Positions 42,912 to 50,342 of a stretch of DNA of 64,000 nt are shown here, one piece after another. A model generated the notes under the pieces. It had not been told where the DNA came from, made no database searches, and saw only the letters and a list, made by a program, of their open reading frames with translations. How positions within the stretch are numbered: position 1 is the first letter of the stretch; every line of letters begins with the position of its first letter. The DNA is from a bacterium (GTDB taxonomy: Bacteria; Bacillota; Clostridia; Christensenellales; CAG-138): contig JALFDW010000010.1 in assembly GCA_022778545.1 (NCBI GenBank), positions 62,001-126,000 on the forward strand, read 5' to 3'. A program made the position numbers and the translations under genes.

Positions 42912-42940
42912 TTGATAAATATTGTGTGCCATGCTATAAT
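42912..42940 (+). promoter_or_regulatory. Promoter of the sigma/anti-sigma operon
   Basis: TTGATA, 17 bases and TATAAT, a good sigma-A promoter 55 bases before the TTG start. This suggests basal transcription by the housekeeping sigma and not only self-activation. Confidence 0.7.
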
Positions 42941-42994
42941 TGGATGCAACCATTTTGTGTGAAACAACGTATTAAAGACTGGGAGGGATGCAAC

Positions 42995-43510
42995 TTGCCC
43001 GCAAGGGATTTTGAATCCATTTATGCGGACTACTCCCGCATGGTATACTGGGCGGCTTACGGTGTGCTTAAAAACGAAAACGATGCGATGGATGTTTCCC
43101 AGAACGTATTCCTGCGCGTGATGAAGCACATGAAGAAGCTTGAGACGATGGAGGATGCGCAGCTCAAAAGCTGGCTTTACCGCGTTGCGGTGAACCTTTG
43201 CCTGGATGGCAAACGCAAAGGCAAGCATGAGGTGCTTGCGGAGGAGCTGCCGGAAATGCCCATCTCCGATCCCGGCGCGCTGCCTGAGGCGGCGGCGCTC
43301 GATGCGGAGACCCGCGCGGAGATCCGCCATGCGCTGGAACAGCTGCCGGACATCTACCGGGAGACGGTGACGCTGCATTTCTTTTCCGAACTTCGCTATG
43401 AGGAGATCGCGCAGCTCATGGGCGTGAGCGAAGGGACGGTTAAATCAAGAATGTCCAGGGCAAAGGAGCGCCTTTGTGCCCTGCTGAAGGGAGGTGTGCT
43501 GCATGGCTGA
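42995..43510 (+). CDS. ECF-type RNA polymerase sigma factor
   Basis: A 171-residue sigma factor. Region 2 (about 10-75) includes YADYSRMVYWAAYGVLKNENDAMDVSQ; region 4 (about 110-165) includes LPDIYRETVTLHFFSELRYEEIAQLMGVSEGTVKSRMSRAKERL. The start is TTG 42995, eight bases after GGGAGG; the upstream 36 codons lack a site. It overlaps the next gene by 8 bases, the usual arrangement of an ECF factor with its membrane regulator. Confidence 0.9.
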   Translation: MPARDFESIYADYSRMVYWAAYGVLKNENDAMDVSQNVFLRVMKHMKKLETMEDAQLKSWLYRVAVNLCLDGKRKGKHEVLAEELPEMPISDPGALPEAAALDAETRAEIRHALEQLPDIYRETVTLHFFSELRYEEIAQLMGVSEGTVKSRMSRAKERLCALLKGGVLHG

Positions 43511-44390
43511 TAAATTCGATGCGCTGATGAAAACCGTTGCGGACGAAGCGGACGCAAAGGTGGATTATGTTGCCATGCGCGAGGCGATCCTGCAAAAGGC
43601 GGCGGCCGAACGGCGCAAGCGCGCGCGGTTTGTGCGCTATGGCGCGATGGCGGCAACGCTTGTGATCCTTGCGGGCGCGGGCACGCTGTTTCTGCACGCA
43701 AAGGGTGGCTTTAACGCCAGCATGGACAACTGCGCCTCACCACAGGCTGCAGGTTTTGCTGCGGACAGCGTCAAGGCGGAAGAGCCGGAATGCGCCCCTG
43801 CCGAGAATGCCTCGGAGCCTGCTCCGGAGCCCGTGCCGGAAAGCACGGACAGAGCAGCGGCTCCAGGAGAAGCGGCAAATATAGTGGGGGGCACTTTTGA
43901 ATCTGCGACGGATGACCCGCCGCGCTGCAGCCCTTCGGGCGCCGCGGAGGAACCGGCCCGCGCCATGAATACGGAAGAACTCGTCGCCCTCTGCCGCGCT
44001 GCGGAGGAAAACGAAAGCGCTTCCAATGCGGCGCTTGCCGCGTTCGAGTGGCTGTATGTTCCCGCAAAGGCTGTGGAGGGCTATCGCCTGCTCGACATTG
44101 CGGCGGATGCTTCCGGCATCACCTTCACATACAATCGTGCTGCGGCGGAAACCTGGAACGATGAATATTCCATATTCCTCCCGGCGGAAAGCCTTTCCGG
44201 CACGCGGGCGGAAACGGATGCCGCAGGCGTGTTCACCCCGGCGGAAACGGATGTGGCCGTTGATACGGCGGGCGCGCTGACCTGGGCACTCGGCAGCGGC
44301 AAGGCCGTGCTGACCCCCTGCGCGGGCTGCACGCTTTCGGAGGCGGAGCTTCGGGCGCTCTGCGCGCTCCGCCTGGTGGAGATCGAATAA
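43503..44390 (+). CDS. Membrane protein, probable anti-sigma factor or sigma-operon partner
   Basis: A 295-residue protein: a charged cytoplasmic N-terminus (1-45), one membrane helix (about 47-66, GAMAATLVILAGAGTLFL), a Pro/Glu/Ala-rich outer linker (about 80-150) and a C-terminal extracellular domain. The overlap with the sigma gene and this layout suggest it holds the sigma factor at the membrane. No ZAS zinc motif is visible in the N-terminus, so it may belong to the non-ZAS group. The signal is unknown. Confidence 0.72.
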   Translation: MADKFDALMKTVADEADAKVDYVAMREAILQKAAAERRKRARFVRYGAMAATLVILAGAGTLFLHAKGGFNASMDNCASPQAAGFAADSVKAEEPECAPAENASEPAPEPVPESTDRAAAPGEAANIVGGTFESATDDPPRCSPSGAAEEPARAMNTEELVALCRAAEENESASNAALAAFEWLYVPAKAVEGYRLLDIAADASGITFTYNRAAAETWNDEYSIFLPAESLSGTRAETDAAGVFTPAETDVAVDTAGALTWALGSGKAVLTPCAGCTLSEAELRALCALRLVEIE

Positions 44391-44427
44391 CGGAACGGAC
44401 TTTGCGGGCCGCCTTCCGGCGGCATTC
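44391..44427 (+). terminator. Hairpin after the sigma operon
   Basis: GGCCGCC-ttcc-GGCGGC (44407-44423) lies shortly after the stop; it is copied again at 44628-44645 beyond the repeat element. Confidence 0.5.
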
Positions 44428-44431
44428 AGAG

Positions 44432-44620
44432 TGTCGAAAAAGTGGCTGAACACCACTTTTTTGAGTTTTACAGGTTTTGCCTCTCGCATCAGCTCCCGGG
44501 CGGCAAAACCTGCAAAGTACGAAAACCTCCCGGTTTTCATCCGTTCTGACGCACATGTCGTCAGAGCCGGATTGAACATAAGGGGCTGCGGCCCCTTATC
44601 ACCCCCCGGTTTTTTCGACA
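44432..44620. repeat. MITE-like element with TGTCGAAAAA terminal inverted repeats
   Basis: 189 bases bounded by TGTCGAAAAA and TTTTTCGACA. Inside are the palindrome AAAAAGTGG-ctgaaca-CCACTTTTT and a second stem CAGGTTTTGCC/GGCAAAACCTG. No gene is inside. Identical 17-base hairpins (GGCCGCCTTCCGGCGGC) flank it on both sides. The first 15 bases recur at 62170-62184. Confidence 0.6.
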
Positions 44621-44627
44621 GACTGAC

Positions 44628-44650
44628 GGCCGCCTTCCGGCGGCCTTTTC
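44628..44650 (+). terminator. Intrinsic terminator before yhaM
   Basis: GGCCGCC-ttcc-GGCGGCC followed by TTTTC. Confidence 0.65.
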
Positions 44651-44652
44651 TG

Positions 44653-44682
44653 TTGGCGCAGGCGCGCCATATCTGCTATAAT
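44653..44682 (+). promoter_or_regulatory. Promoter of yhaM
   Basis: TTGGCG, 18 bases and TATAAT; the ATG is 52 bases on. Confidence 0.65.
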
Positions 44683-44734
44683 AAAAGCGCAGAATAAAAG
44701 CGCAATACGGAAGTGAATCTACGGAGGAATCCCC

Positions 44735-45709
44735 ATGGGCAGAATGAACCTGCTTTCAAAAATCCATAACGCCGCATCCAACCAGGTGGAAGGCTACTGC
44801 ATCGTCAAAAGCGTTGCGCAGAAGAGCAACGTGAAGGGCAGCAGCTACCTCGATTTCATCCTCGCGGATGCAGGCGGCGAATGTGCGGCAAAGCTCTGGG
44901 ACTATGCGCCCGAGCAGCACGGCACCTATGCGGCGAACACCGTCATCAAGGTGCGCGCCACCATCAATCTCTGGAAGGAGGAAGAGCAGCTCAAGATCGA
45001 CCGCATCCGCAACGTGAAGGCGGATGAAGCGGTGGACATGGCGGAGCTCATACCCTGCGCGCCGTTTGCGCCGGAGGAAATGTTCGAGGAGCTTTACCGC
45101 TGCGCGGAGGAGTTCAAGGATGAGGATCTCCGCATGCTCACGCAGTATATCCTGCGCGAAAACAAGGCGGCCATCCTGCGCTTCCCGGCTGCGCTCAAGC
45201 TGCACCACGCCATGCGCGGCGGCCTTCTTTACCACACAACGACCATGCTCAAGGCCGCAAAGGCCGTCTGTGCCGTGTACAAGCAGCTTTATCCCACGCT
45301 TTCCACGGAGCTCGTGTACGCGGGCATCATCCTGCACGATGTTGCCAAAACGCAGGAGCTTGTCGTGGGCGAGCTTGGGCTTGCGAGCGCCTACAGCGAG
45401 AAGGGGCAGCTTCTCGGGCACATCAACATGGGTATGGCTATGGTGGAACGGGCGGCAGCAGAACTGATGACGGATGAGCATACCACCATGCTTTTGCAGC
45501 ACATGCTGCTTGCGCACCACGGCGTGCCGGAATTTGGTTCGCCGCGCCCGCCGATGTTCCCGGAAGCGGAGATCGTGAGCCAGATCGACGTGCTCGATTC
45601 CAAGCTCTTTGAAATGTATGATGCGCTTTCCGGCGTGCCAGTGGGCGGCTTCTCCGAGCGCCAGTGGGCGCTTGACAACCGCCAGCTTTACAAGCACGGG
45701 CATGTGTGA
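44735..45709 (+). CDS. yhaM: 3'-5' exoribonuclease YhaM family protein (OB fold and HD domain)
   Basis: A 324-residue protein. The N-terminal OB-fold (about 15-95) has SYLDFILADAGGECAAKLWD. The HD phosphohydrolase domain (about 150-300) has LHHAMRGGLLYHT, GIILHDVAKTQEL, LGHINMG and LAHHGVPEFGSP. These are the features of YhaM/Cbf1, which trims RNA and DNA ends with Mn or Co. The length is the usual one. It has a GGAGG start site and is transcribed alone between a promoter and a terminator. Confidence 0.92.
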   Translation: MGRMNLLSKIHNAASNQVEGYCIVKSVAQKSNVKGSSYLDFILADAGGECAAKLWDYAPEQHGTYAANTVIKVRATINLWKEEEQLKIDRIRNVKADEAVDMAELIPCAPFAPEEMFEELYRCAEEFKDEDLRMLTQYILRENKAAILRFPAALKLHHAMRGGLLYHTTTMLKAAKAVCAVYKQLYPTLSTELVYAGIILHDVAKTQELVVGELGLASAYSEKGQLLGHINMGMAMVERAAAELMTDEHTTMLLQHMLLAHHGVPEFGSPRPPMFPEAEIVSQIDVLDSKLFEMYDALSGVPVGGFSERQWALDNRQLYKHGHV

Positions 45710-45753
45710 ACCTGATCCTCAAGCGGATTAGAATAAATTCATCCTTTTTTAAT

Positions 45754-45786
45754 CTTCGCCGCCTTGTAATGGGCGGCGAAATGTTT
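45754..45786 (+). terminator. Terminator of yhaM
   Basis: TTCGCCGCC-ttgtaat-GGGCGGCGAA followed by ATGTTTT. Confidence 0.65.
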
Positions 45787-45799
45787 TACCATACAAAGC

Positions 45800-46498
45800 A
45801 TGAATACGAAACCAGTCACAAGAAAAAAGAGACGGCGTGCCCCACGCGCTCGCCGCATTTTCCTGCTGCTGCTTGCGCTGGCGGCGGCAGCATGCCTGTT
45901 CTTCGGTACGGAGGCAATTGACCGCGCCGTAAAACGGGCGCAATATGTGCCGCTTACGGCGGAGGAGATCGATTATGCGCTGCTGCGCGGCCGGGAGGCG
46001 GAGACGGATGAAACGCGCCTTCAGGTGGCGGAAACAGCAGTGACGCTCGTGGGCAAGGTGCATTATTTCTGGGGCGGCAAGAGCAGCGCCATCGGCGAGG
46101 ATCCGCGCTGGGGTGAACTCCGGGAGGTCACAAGCGAGGGCAGCGAGAGCACGGGTACGATGAAGCCCTATGGGCTGGATTGCTCCGGCTTTGTAGCATG
46201 GTGCTTCATCCAGCAGGGGCTTTCCGCCGCCGAGGTGGAGCAGCAGGTTGGTATGGGCACATGGACGCAGTGGGACAGGACGAAGGAGATTGCCTGGAAA
46301 GACCTGCGGGTGGGGGATTTTGTGTTCCAGAACGCGTATCCTACGAACAAGGGAAACCATATCGGCATCTGCATTGGCTTTGATGACGCGGGAAAGCCTG
46401 TGTTCGCGCACTGCGCTGCCGGGTTTGACAATGTGGTCGTGACGCGCGCGGGGGATGTGTTCCATTATGCGCGTCGGCCTGATTTTTACGGAGAATAA
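45800..46498 (+). CDS. NlpC/P60-type cell-wall peptidase, membrane-anchored
   Basis: A 232-residue protein. The N-terminus is strongly basic (TRKKRRRAPRARR) and followed by one hydrophobic helix (about 20-38), so the rest lies outside the membrane. The NlpC/P60 domain (about 75-225) has the nucleophile Cys in YGLDCSGFVAW and His in KGNHIGICIGF. It would cleave peptidoglycan stem peptides. The ribosome site is poor. A GIN-domain lipoprotein gene follows after 13 bases. Confidence 0.85.
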   Translation: MNTKPVTRKKRRRAPRARRIFLLLLALAAAACLFFGTEAIDRAVKRAQYVPLTAEEIDYALLRGREAETDETRLQVAETAVTLVGKVHYFWGGKSSAIGEDPRWGELREVTSEGSESTGTMKPYGLDCSGFVAWCFIQQGLSAAEVEQQVGMGTWTQWDRTKEIAWKDLRVGDFVFQNAYPTNKGNHIGICIGFDDAGKPVFAHCAAGFDNVVVTRAGDVFHYARRPDFYGE

Positions 46499-46511
46499 GG
46501 GGGAGAAAACT

Positions 46512-47303
46512 ATGAACGGAAAGAAACTTCTGCGCGCCGCGGCGGTGCTTTTGCTTGTGCTGGCCTGTTCGGCAATGACGGTGGGCTGTATCCACATCAG
46601 CATCGGTTCACGCTTTGTTACGCTTACCGGAGACTGCACCACGCTGCGGGAAACGCCGGACGCAAACGAGGTCTATCGCATCGAGATCGACAACATGTCC
46701 TTTACGGATTCAAAGAACGTTTCGATCAACATCGCGTACTCCGACACGCCCTATGTTGAAGCGGTGGTGAGTGAGGATCTGCTCGATTACGGCTTTGCCA
46801 TCACCATGAAAAACGGCGTGCTCCGCGTTGCGCCGAACAAGCATCTCGAGATCAAAACGGATTGCTTTGAACTGACCATCCATGCGCGGTTTGACGAGGT
46901 CGAGCTTTCCGGCGGCTATGATGTTACCGTGGATGCGGACGGTGCGGAAACGCTTTCGCTCCGCGTGAGCGGCGCGGCGGATGGCCGGATCGACAACCTG
47001 CATGTGCGCGATTTTGAAGCGAAGGTTTCCGGCGCAGGTTCGTTTGCGCTCTCGGGCGAGGCGGAGAAGGCGACGATCCACATTTCAGGCGCGGGAGACA
47101 TCGAAGCCGCGGGGCTTGTCTGTGGTGCGCTCGATGCGAAGATCTCCGGCGCGGGGGACATGACCGTATCCGTTCTGGACGCGCTTGATGCGAAGATCTC
47201 CGGCGTGGGCAGCATCGCGTATTATGGCAGCCCGACGGTCACGCAGTCCGTAAGCGGCCTTGGCACGGTCACCCAACAGGCAGCGAAGCTGCCCGGCGCG
47301 TGA
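46512..47303 (+). CDS. GIN-domain (DUF2807) putative lipoprotein
   Basis: The N-terminal export signal ends at TVGC (C26), a possible lipobox. The rest is a right-handed beta-helix made of repeated V-S-G-A-G/D turns (VSGAADGRI, VSGAGSFAL, ISGAGDIEA, ISGAGDMTV), the adhesin-like GIN pattern. The start at 46512 follows a GGGGGAG site; the reading from 46455 overlaps the peptidase gene. A surface or envelope role is likely; no ligand can be read. Confidence 0.82.
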   Translation: MNGKKLLRAAAVLLLVLACSAMTVGCIHISIGSRFVTLTGDCTTLRETPDANEVYRIEIDNMSFTDSKNVSINIAYSDTPYVEAVVSEDLLDYGFAITMKNGVLRVAPNKHLEIKTDCFELTIHARFDEVELSGGYDVTVDADGAETLSLRVSGAADGRIDNLHVRDFEAKVSGAGSFALSGEAEKATIHISGAGDIEAAGLVCGALDAKISGAGDMTVSVLDALDAKISGVGSIAYYGSPTVTQSVSGLGTVTQQAAKLPGA

Positions 47304-47340
47304 GGCTGGGGCAGGAAAAGCGTAAAGAATAAGGACAAAA

Positions 47341-47376
47341 AAACGAACCGCAGTATAAATGAGCTGCGGTTCGTTT
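47341..47376. terminator. Bidirectional terminator
   Basis: Thirteen-base arms AAACGAACCGCAG and CTGCGGTTCGTTT between the GIN gene and the convergent MaoC gene. Confidence 0.8.
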
Positions 47377-47394
47377 GCGTTTGCTGAAAAGCTG

Positions 47395-47823
47395 TCAGGC
47401 CTTTCTCGGGAGCATTAACGCTTCGCCATCGGCAACGACTTCGCCTGCCGAATTGCGGCAGGTCGTTTTGCAGATGACGCGGTTGCGCTCTGCAAGGATC
47501 TCCTTGACCTCCACCTCTGTGGTGATGGTCTCGCCTGCGCCGTCAAAGAAAACGGGCGCGCGGAAGTTGATGGTCTGGCTGGCATAGACTGCGCCTTCCC
47601 CGGGGAGGTACTGGCCGAGCACCTTGGAGATGAACCCGGCGAGGATCATTCCATGGGAGATGTTCTTGCCAAACTTCGTCTTTGCCGCGTATTCGGGGTC
47701 GAGGTGGATGGGGTTATGGTCGCCCGTTACCTGGGCGAACGCTTCCACCACTTCCCTGGTGATCGTGTCCTGCACGGCGTATTTCTGGCCAACGTAGAGG
47801 TCGCGAATGGTGTAGCTGTTCAT
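47395..47823 (-). CDS. MaoC-like (R)-specific enoyl-CoA hydratase
   Basis: A hot-dog fold hydratase of about 142 residues. The hydratase-2 motif is FAQVTGDHNPIHLDPEYA with catalytic Asp and His; SHGMILAGFISKVLG follows. It interconverts (R)-3-hydroxyacyl-CoA and enoyl-CoA, PhaJ-like. I start at the second Met, seven bases after AAGGAGC. It is the last gene of an operon with an SDR and two CoA-transferase subunits, and so would make crotonyl-CoA from (R)-3-hydroxybutyryl-CoA. Confidence 0.87.
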   Translation of the reverse strand: MNSYTIRDLYVGQKYAVQDTITREVVEAFAQVTGDHNPIHLDPEYAAKTKFGKNISHGMILAGFISKVLGQYLPGEGAVYASQTINFRAPVFFDGAGETITTEVEVKEILAERNRVICKTTCRNSAGEVVADGEALMLPRKA

Positions 47824-47835
47824 GCGCATGCTCCT

Positions 47836-48561
47836 TTAGTGCATGTAAAGACCGCCGTTGACGCTGATGGTCTCGCCGGTGATGTAGCGGGATTCATCCT
47901 TCGCAAGGAAGAGGATGACGTTCGCAACGTCTTCGGGCGTGCCCATGGAGCCGAAGGGGATCTTTGCGTTGATCTTCGCCATGGCTTCTTCCGGGATGGC
48001 TGCGGTCATCTCAGTGGCGATGAAACCAGGAGCGACTGCGTTCACGGTGATGCCATACCGGATGAGTTCGAGCGCGAGGGACTTCGTGAAGCCGATCAGG
48101 CCGGCTTTGCTGGCGGAATAGTTCGCCTGGCCGAAGTTGCCCATCAGGCCGATGACGGAAGAAACGTTGATGATCCGGCCGCTCTTCTGCGCGATCATGC
48201 CGGGCATGACGGCCTTGCAGGTGTTGAAAGCGCCGGTGAGGTTGGTCGCGATGACCTCATCCCACTGTTCCTTCTGCATCTTCTTCATGGTCGTATCCCG
48301 GGTGATGCCGGCATTGTTTACGAGGACATCGATCCGGCCATGCTTCTCAAGGATTGCCGCGATCCCGGCGTTTACGCTTTCAGGATCGGAGATATCCATC
48401 TTGACATGCTCGAATTTGCCTTCATACGGCTTGAATGCATCGCTGAGAGTCGGGACGTTTCTGCTGGTGATGATGACATAAGCGTCACCCTGCTTGAGGA
48501 AGTCGAGCGCAGTCTGTGCGCCGATGCCTTTTGTTCCGCCAGTAACCACTACGATTTTCAT
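47836..48561 (-). CDS. Short-chain dehydrogenase, FabG/acetoacetyl-CoA reductase type
   Basis: A 241-residue NAD(P)-dependent reductase. The cofactor motif TGGTKGIG is at 7-14, NNAG near 87, catalytic Ser in NVSSVIG, YSASK near 150, and the C-terminal SRYITGETISVNGGLYMH. It is closest in style to PhaB/FabG. Set between a CoA-transferase and an (R)-hydratase, it probably reduces acetoacetyl-CoA to (R)-3-hydroxybutyryl-CoA. Confidence 0.88.
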   Translation of the reverse strand: MKIVVVTGGTKGIGAQTALDFLKQGDAYVIITSRNVPTLSDAFKPYEGKFEHVKMDISDPESVNAGIAAILEKHGRIDVLVNNAGITRDTTMKKMQKEQWDEVIATNLTGAFNTCKAVMPGMIAQKSGRIINVSSVIGLMGNFGQANYSASKAGLIGFTKSLALELIRYGITVNAVAPGFIATEMTAAIPEEAMAKINAKIPFGSMGTPEDVANVILFLAKDESRYITGETISVNGGLYMH

Positions 48562-48613
48562 TGCTCTGCACTTCTTTCCGCGGGTATTCTGCCCGCAAAT
48601 TCATTTTTATTTA

Positions 48614-48641
48614 TATTGCAATTCAGGTATTGCAATTCAGG
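48614..48641. repeat. Tandem 14-base duplication at the CoA-transferase stop codon
   Basis: TATTGCAATTCAGG occurs twice head to tail; the right copy includes the TGA stop of the beta subunit. Confidence 0.7.
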
Positions 48642-49296
48642 GTTCCATCGGCTTGAGGTCCGGGCTGATGATGAGCGGGGCTTCCGTAGCGGCCTGGATC
48701 TCTTCCAACGTGAATTCCGGGTTGTACTCCTTCAGGACGATGCCCTCATCCGTCACATCCATCACGCCCATCTCGGTGATGATGATGTCCACGCACTTGA
48801 GCGCCGTGTAGGGCAGTTTGCACTCGTTGAGGATCTTCGGGCGGCCCTTCGCGGTGTGCTCCATGGCCACGATCGTGCGGCGGGTTCCGACGAGCAGGTC
48901 CATTGCGCCGCCCATGCCGGGCATACGCTTGCCGGGGATGATCCAGTTGGAGAGGTTGCCGTGCTTATCCACTTCGAGGCCGCCGAGGATGCAGGCGTCC
49001 ACATGGCCGCCGCGGATCAGGCCGAAGGACATGGCGCTGTCGATGTAGCAGCCGCCCTCCATCAGCGCCGCGGGCATGCCGCTCGCGTTGACGACGTTCA
49101 TGGGGTCATAATTTTCGTCGGTCAGCTTGCCTGCGCCGAGGATGCCGTTTTCCGTCTGCAGGAACACGGTCACGCCTTCCGGCAGGAAGGAGGGCACGAG
49201 AGAGGGAATGCCGATGCCAAGGTTCACGACGTCGCCGTCATGCAGTTCCTGCGCAACGCGTTTTGCGATGAAGCTTTTGATCATTTCCTTATCCAT
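48637..49296 (-). CDS. 3-oxoacid (acetoacetate-type) CoA-transferase subunit B
   Basis: A 219-residue subunit that carries the catalytic Glu in QTENGILG, with VNLGIGIPSLVP and GGHVDACILGGLEVD as further family blocks. It moves CoA between acids such as acetoacetate, butyrate and acetate. Its start lies one base after the stop of subunit A, with the ribosome site inside subunit A. The operon content suggests acetoacetate activation or butyrate-type chemistry. Confidence 0.9.
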   Translation of the reverse strand: MDKEMIKSFIAKRVAQELHDGDVVNLGIGIPSLVPSFLPEGVTVFLQTENGILGAGKLTDENYDPMNVVNASGMPAALMEGGCYIDSAMSFGLIRGGHVDACILGGLEVDKHGNLSNWIIPGKRMPGMGGAMDLLVGTRRTIVAMEHTAKGRPKILNECKLPYTALKCVDIIITEMGVMDVTDEGIVLKEYNPEFTLEEIQAATEAPLIISPDLKPMEP

Positions 49297-49297
49297 C

Positions 49298-49990
49298 TTA
49301 TTTCTCCTTCTTTTCCCTTACAACGATGTAGTCCACAAGGATGCCGGGGGTCACGACGTCTTCCGGCGCGATTTCGCCGACCTCAACGAGGTTGACGGCT
49401 TCCACGATGACAAGGTCCGCAGCCATCGCCATGTAGGGGCTGAAGTTGCGGGTCGTGCCCTTGTACCAGACGTTGCCCATCTTGTCTACCTTTTCGCCGC
49501 TGATGAGCGCAACATCCGCGCGCAGGGGCTTCATGACGAGATAGTCGCGGCCATCGATGTTCATTTTGCCCTGGGTATAGGGGCTGTCCTCCACGATCGT
49601 GCCGACGCCGGTGGGGGTGATGACGCCGCCGAGGCCCATGCCGCCCGCGCGGATCATTTCGGCAAGGGAGCCCTGCGGAACGAGGTCAACCTTGAAGTTG
49701 CCCGCCGCCCAGCGCTCGCTCGCTTCGGGATTCGTGCCCATGTGGCTGCCGATATAGCCACTCATTTGGCCGGAATGGATGAGCTTGGCCCAGCCATAAT
49801 ATGCGCTGCCGTCCGGGCCGTCCTGCTTTGCGGAGTCGTTCATGATGCCGGTGATGTTCTGCACGTCGCTCTTTGACATGGCATCGATAACGTCATGCGC
49901 GCATCCGCAGGCAACGAAGCCGCCGAACATAACTGTGGAGCCGGAAGGGATCAGCTTTGCAGCTTCTTCCGCCGTAATGATTTTTGCCAT
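49298..49990 (-). CDS. 3-oxoacid (acetoacetate-type) CoA-transferase subunit A
   Basis: A 230-residue subunit. GSTVMFGGFVACGCAHDVI, SHMGTNPEASE, PQGSLAEMIRAGGMGLGGVITPTGVGT and RADVALISGEKVDKMGNVWYKG are the CoA-transferase family I alpha blocks, including the GG-x-GG-x-x-TP CoA site. The ATG at 49990 follows CAGGAGG. It is the first gene of the four-gene operon and is preceded by a 150-base leader with hairpins. Confidence 0.9.
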   Translation of the reverse strand: MAKIITAEEAAKLIPSGSTVMFGGFVACGCAHDVIDAMSKSDVQNITGIMNDSAKQDGPDGSAYYGWAKLIHSGQMSGYIGSHMGTNPEASERWAAGNFKVDLVPQGSLAEMIRAGGMGLGGVITPTGVGTIVEDSPYTQGKMNIDGRDYLVMKPLRADVALISGEKVDKMGNVWYKGTTRNFSPYMAMAADLVIVEAVNLVEVGEIAPEDVVTPGILVDYIVVREKKEK

Positions 49991-50148
49991 ACTGTTCCTC
50001 CTGAAATAATGTTTTCATAGATTCGCTGCCGCAATATGAGGAAAACGCCGGCGTTTGACCGCTGGAGACCGCTTTAGTATCCTCAAAGAGCACAGCCGGC
50101 GGCTGTGCACACAAAAATGGGCAAGAATCCATCTTACCTACCTATAAA
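49991..50148 (-). promoter_or_regulatory. Structured leader of the CoA-transferase operon
   Basis: The leader holds the perfect palindrome AAACGCCGGCGTTT (50043-50056) and the stem GCACAGCC-ggc-GGCTGTGC (50090-50108), as well as two GCGGTC copies. It matches no riboswitch class that I know, and no T-run follows either stem. A regulatory role is only possible. Confidence 0.4.
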
Positions 50149-50176
50149 AGTATATCACGGGCACTGAATTTGTCAA
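50149..50176 (-). promoter_or_regulatory. Promoter of the CoA-transferase operon
   Basis: TTGACA, 16 bases and TATACT. Confidence 0.75.
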
Positions 50177-50289
50177 TAAAATCCCGGTTTTTGGGTGCAC
50201 TTTTCCTGCATACATTTCGGAGATGCCCGGAATGGAAAAAGGCCTGTATGCCTGTATTTTTAAGGCGTGAGAGCAAAACGGAAAACGAA

Positions 50290-50318
50290 AATGCGGGCGA
50301 ACACAGTTCGCCCACATT
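50290..50318 (-). terminator. Terminator of ychF
   Basis: AATGcGGGCGAA and TTCGCCCaCATT arms followed by TTTTCG on the minus strand. Confidence 0.7.
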
Positions 50319-50342
50319 CTTGTCATAAGTAATTATAATGTT

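Noticed and set aside
47653-49395. 580-codon open frame on the plus strand
   Set aside because: Antisense to the MaoC, SDR and CoA-transferase genes, which are certain.
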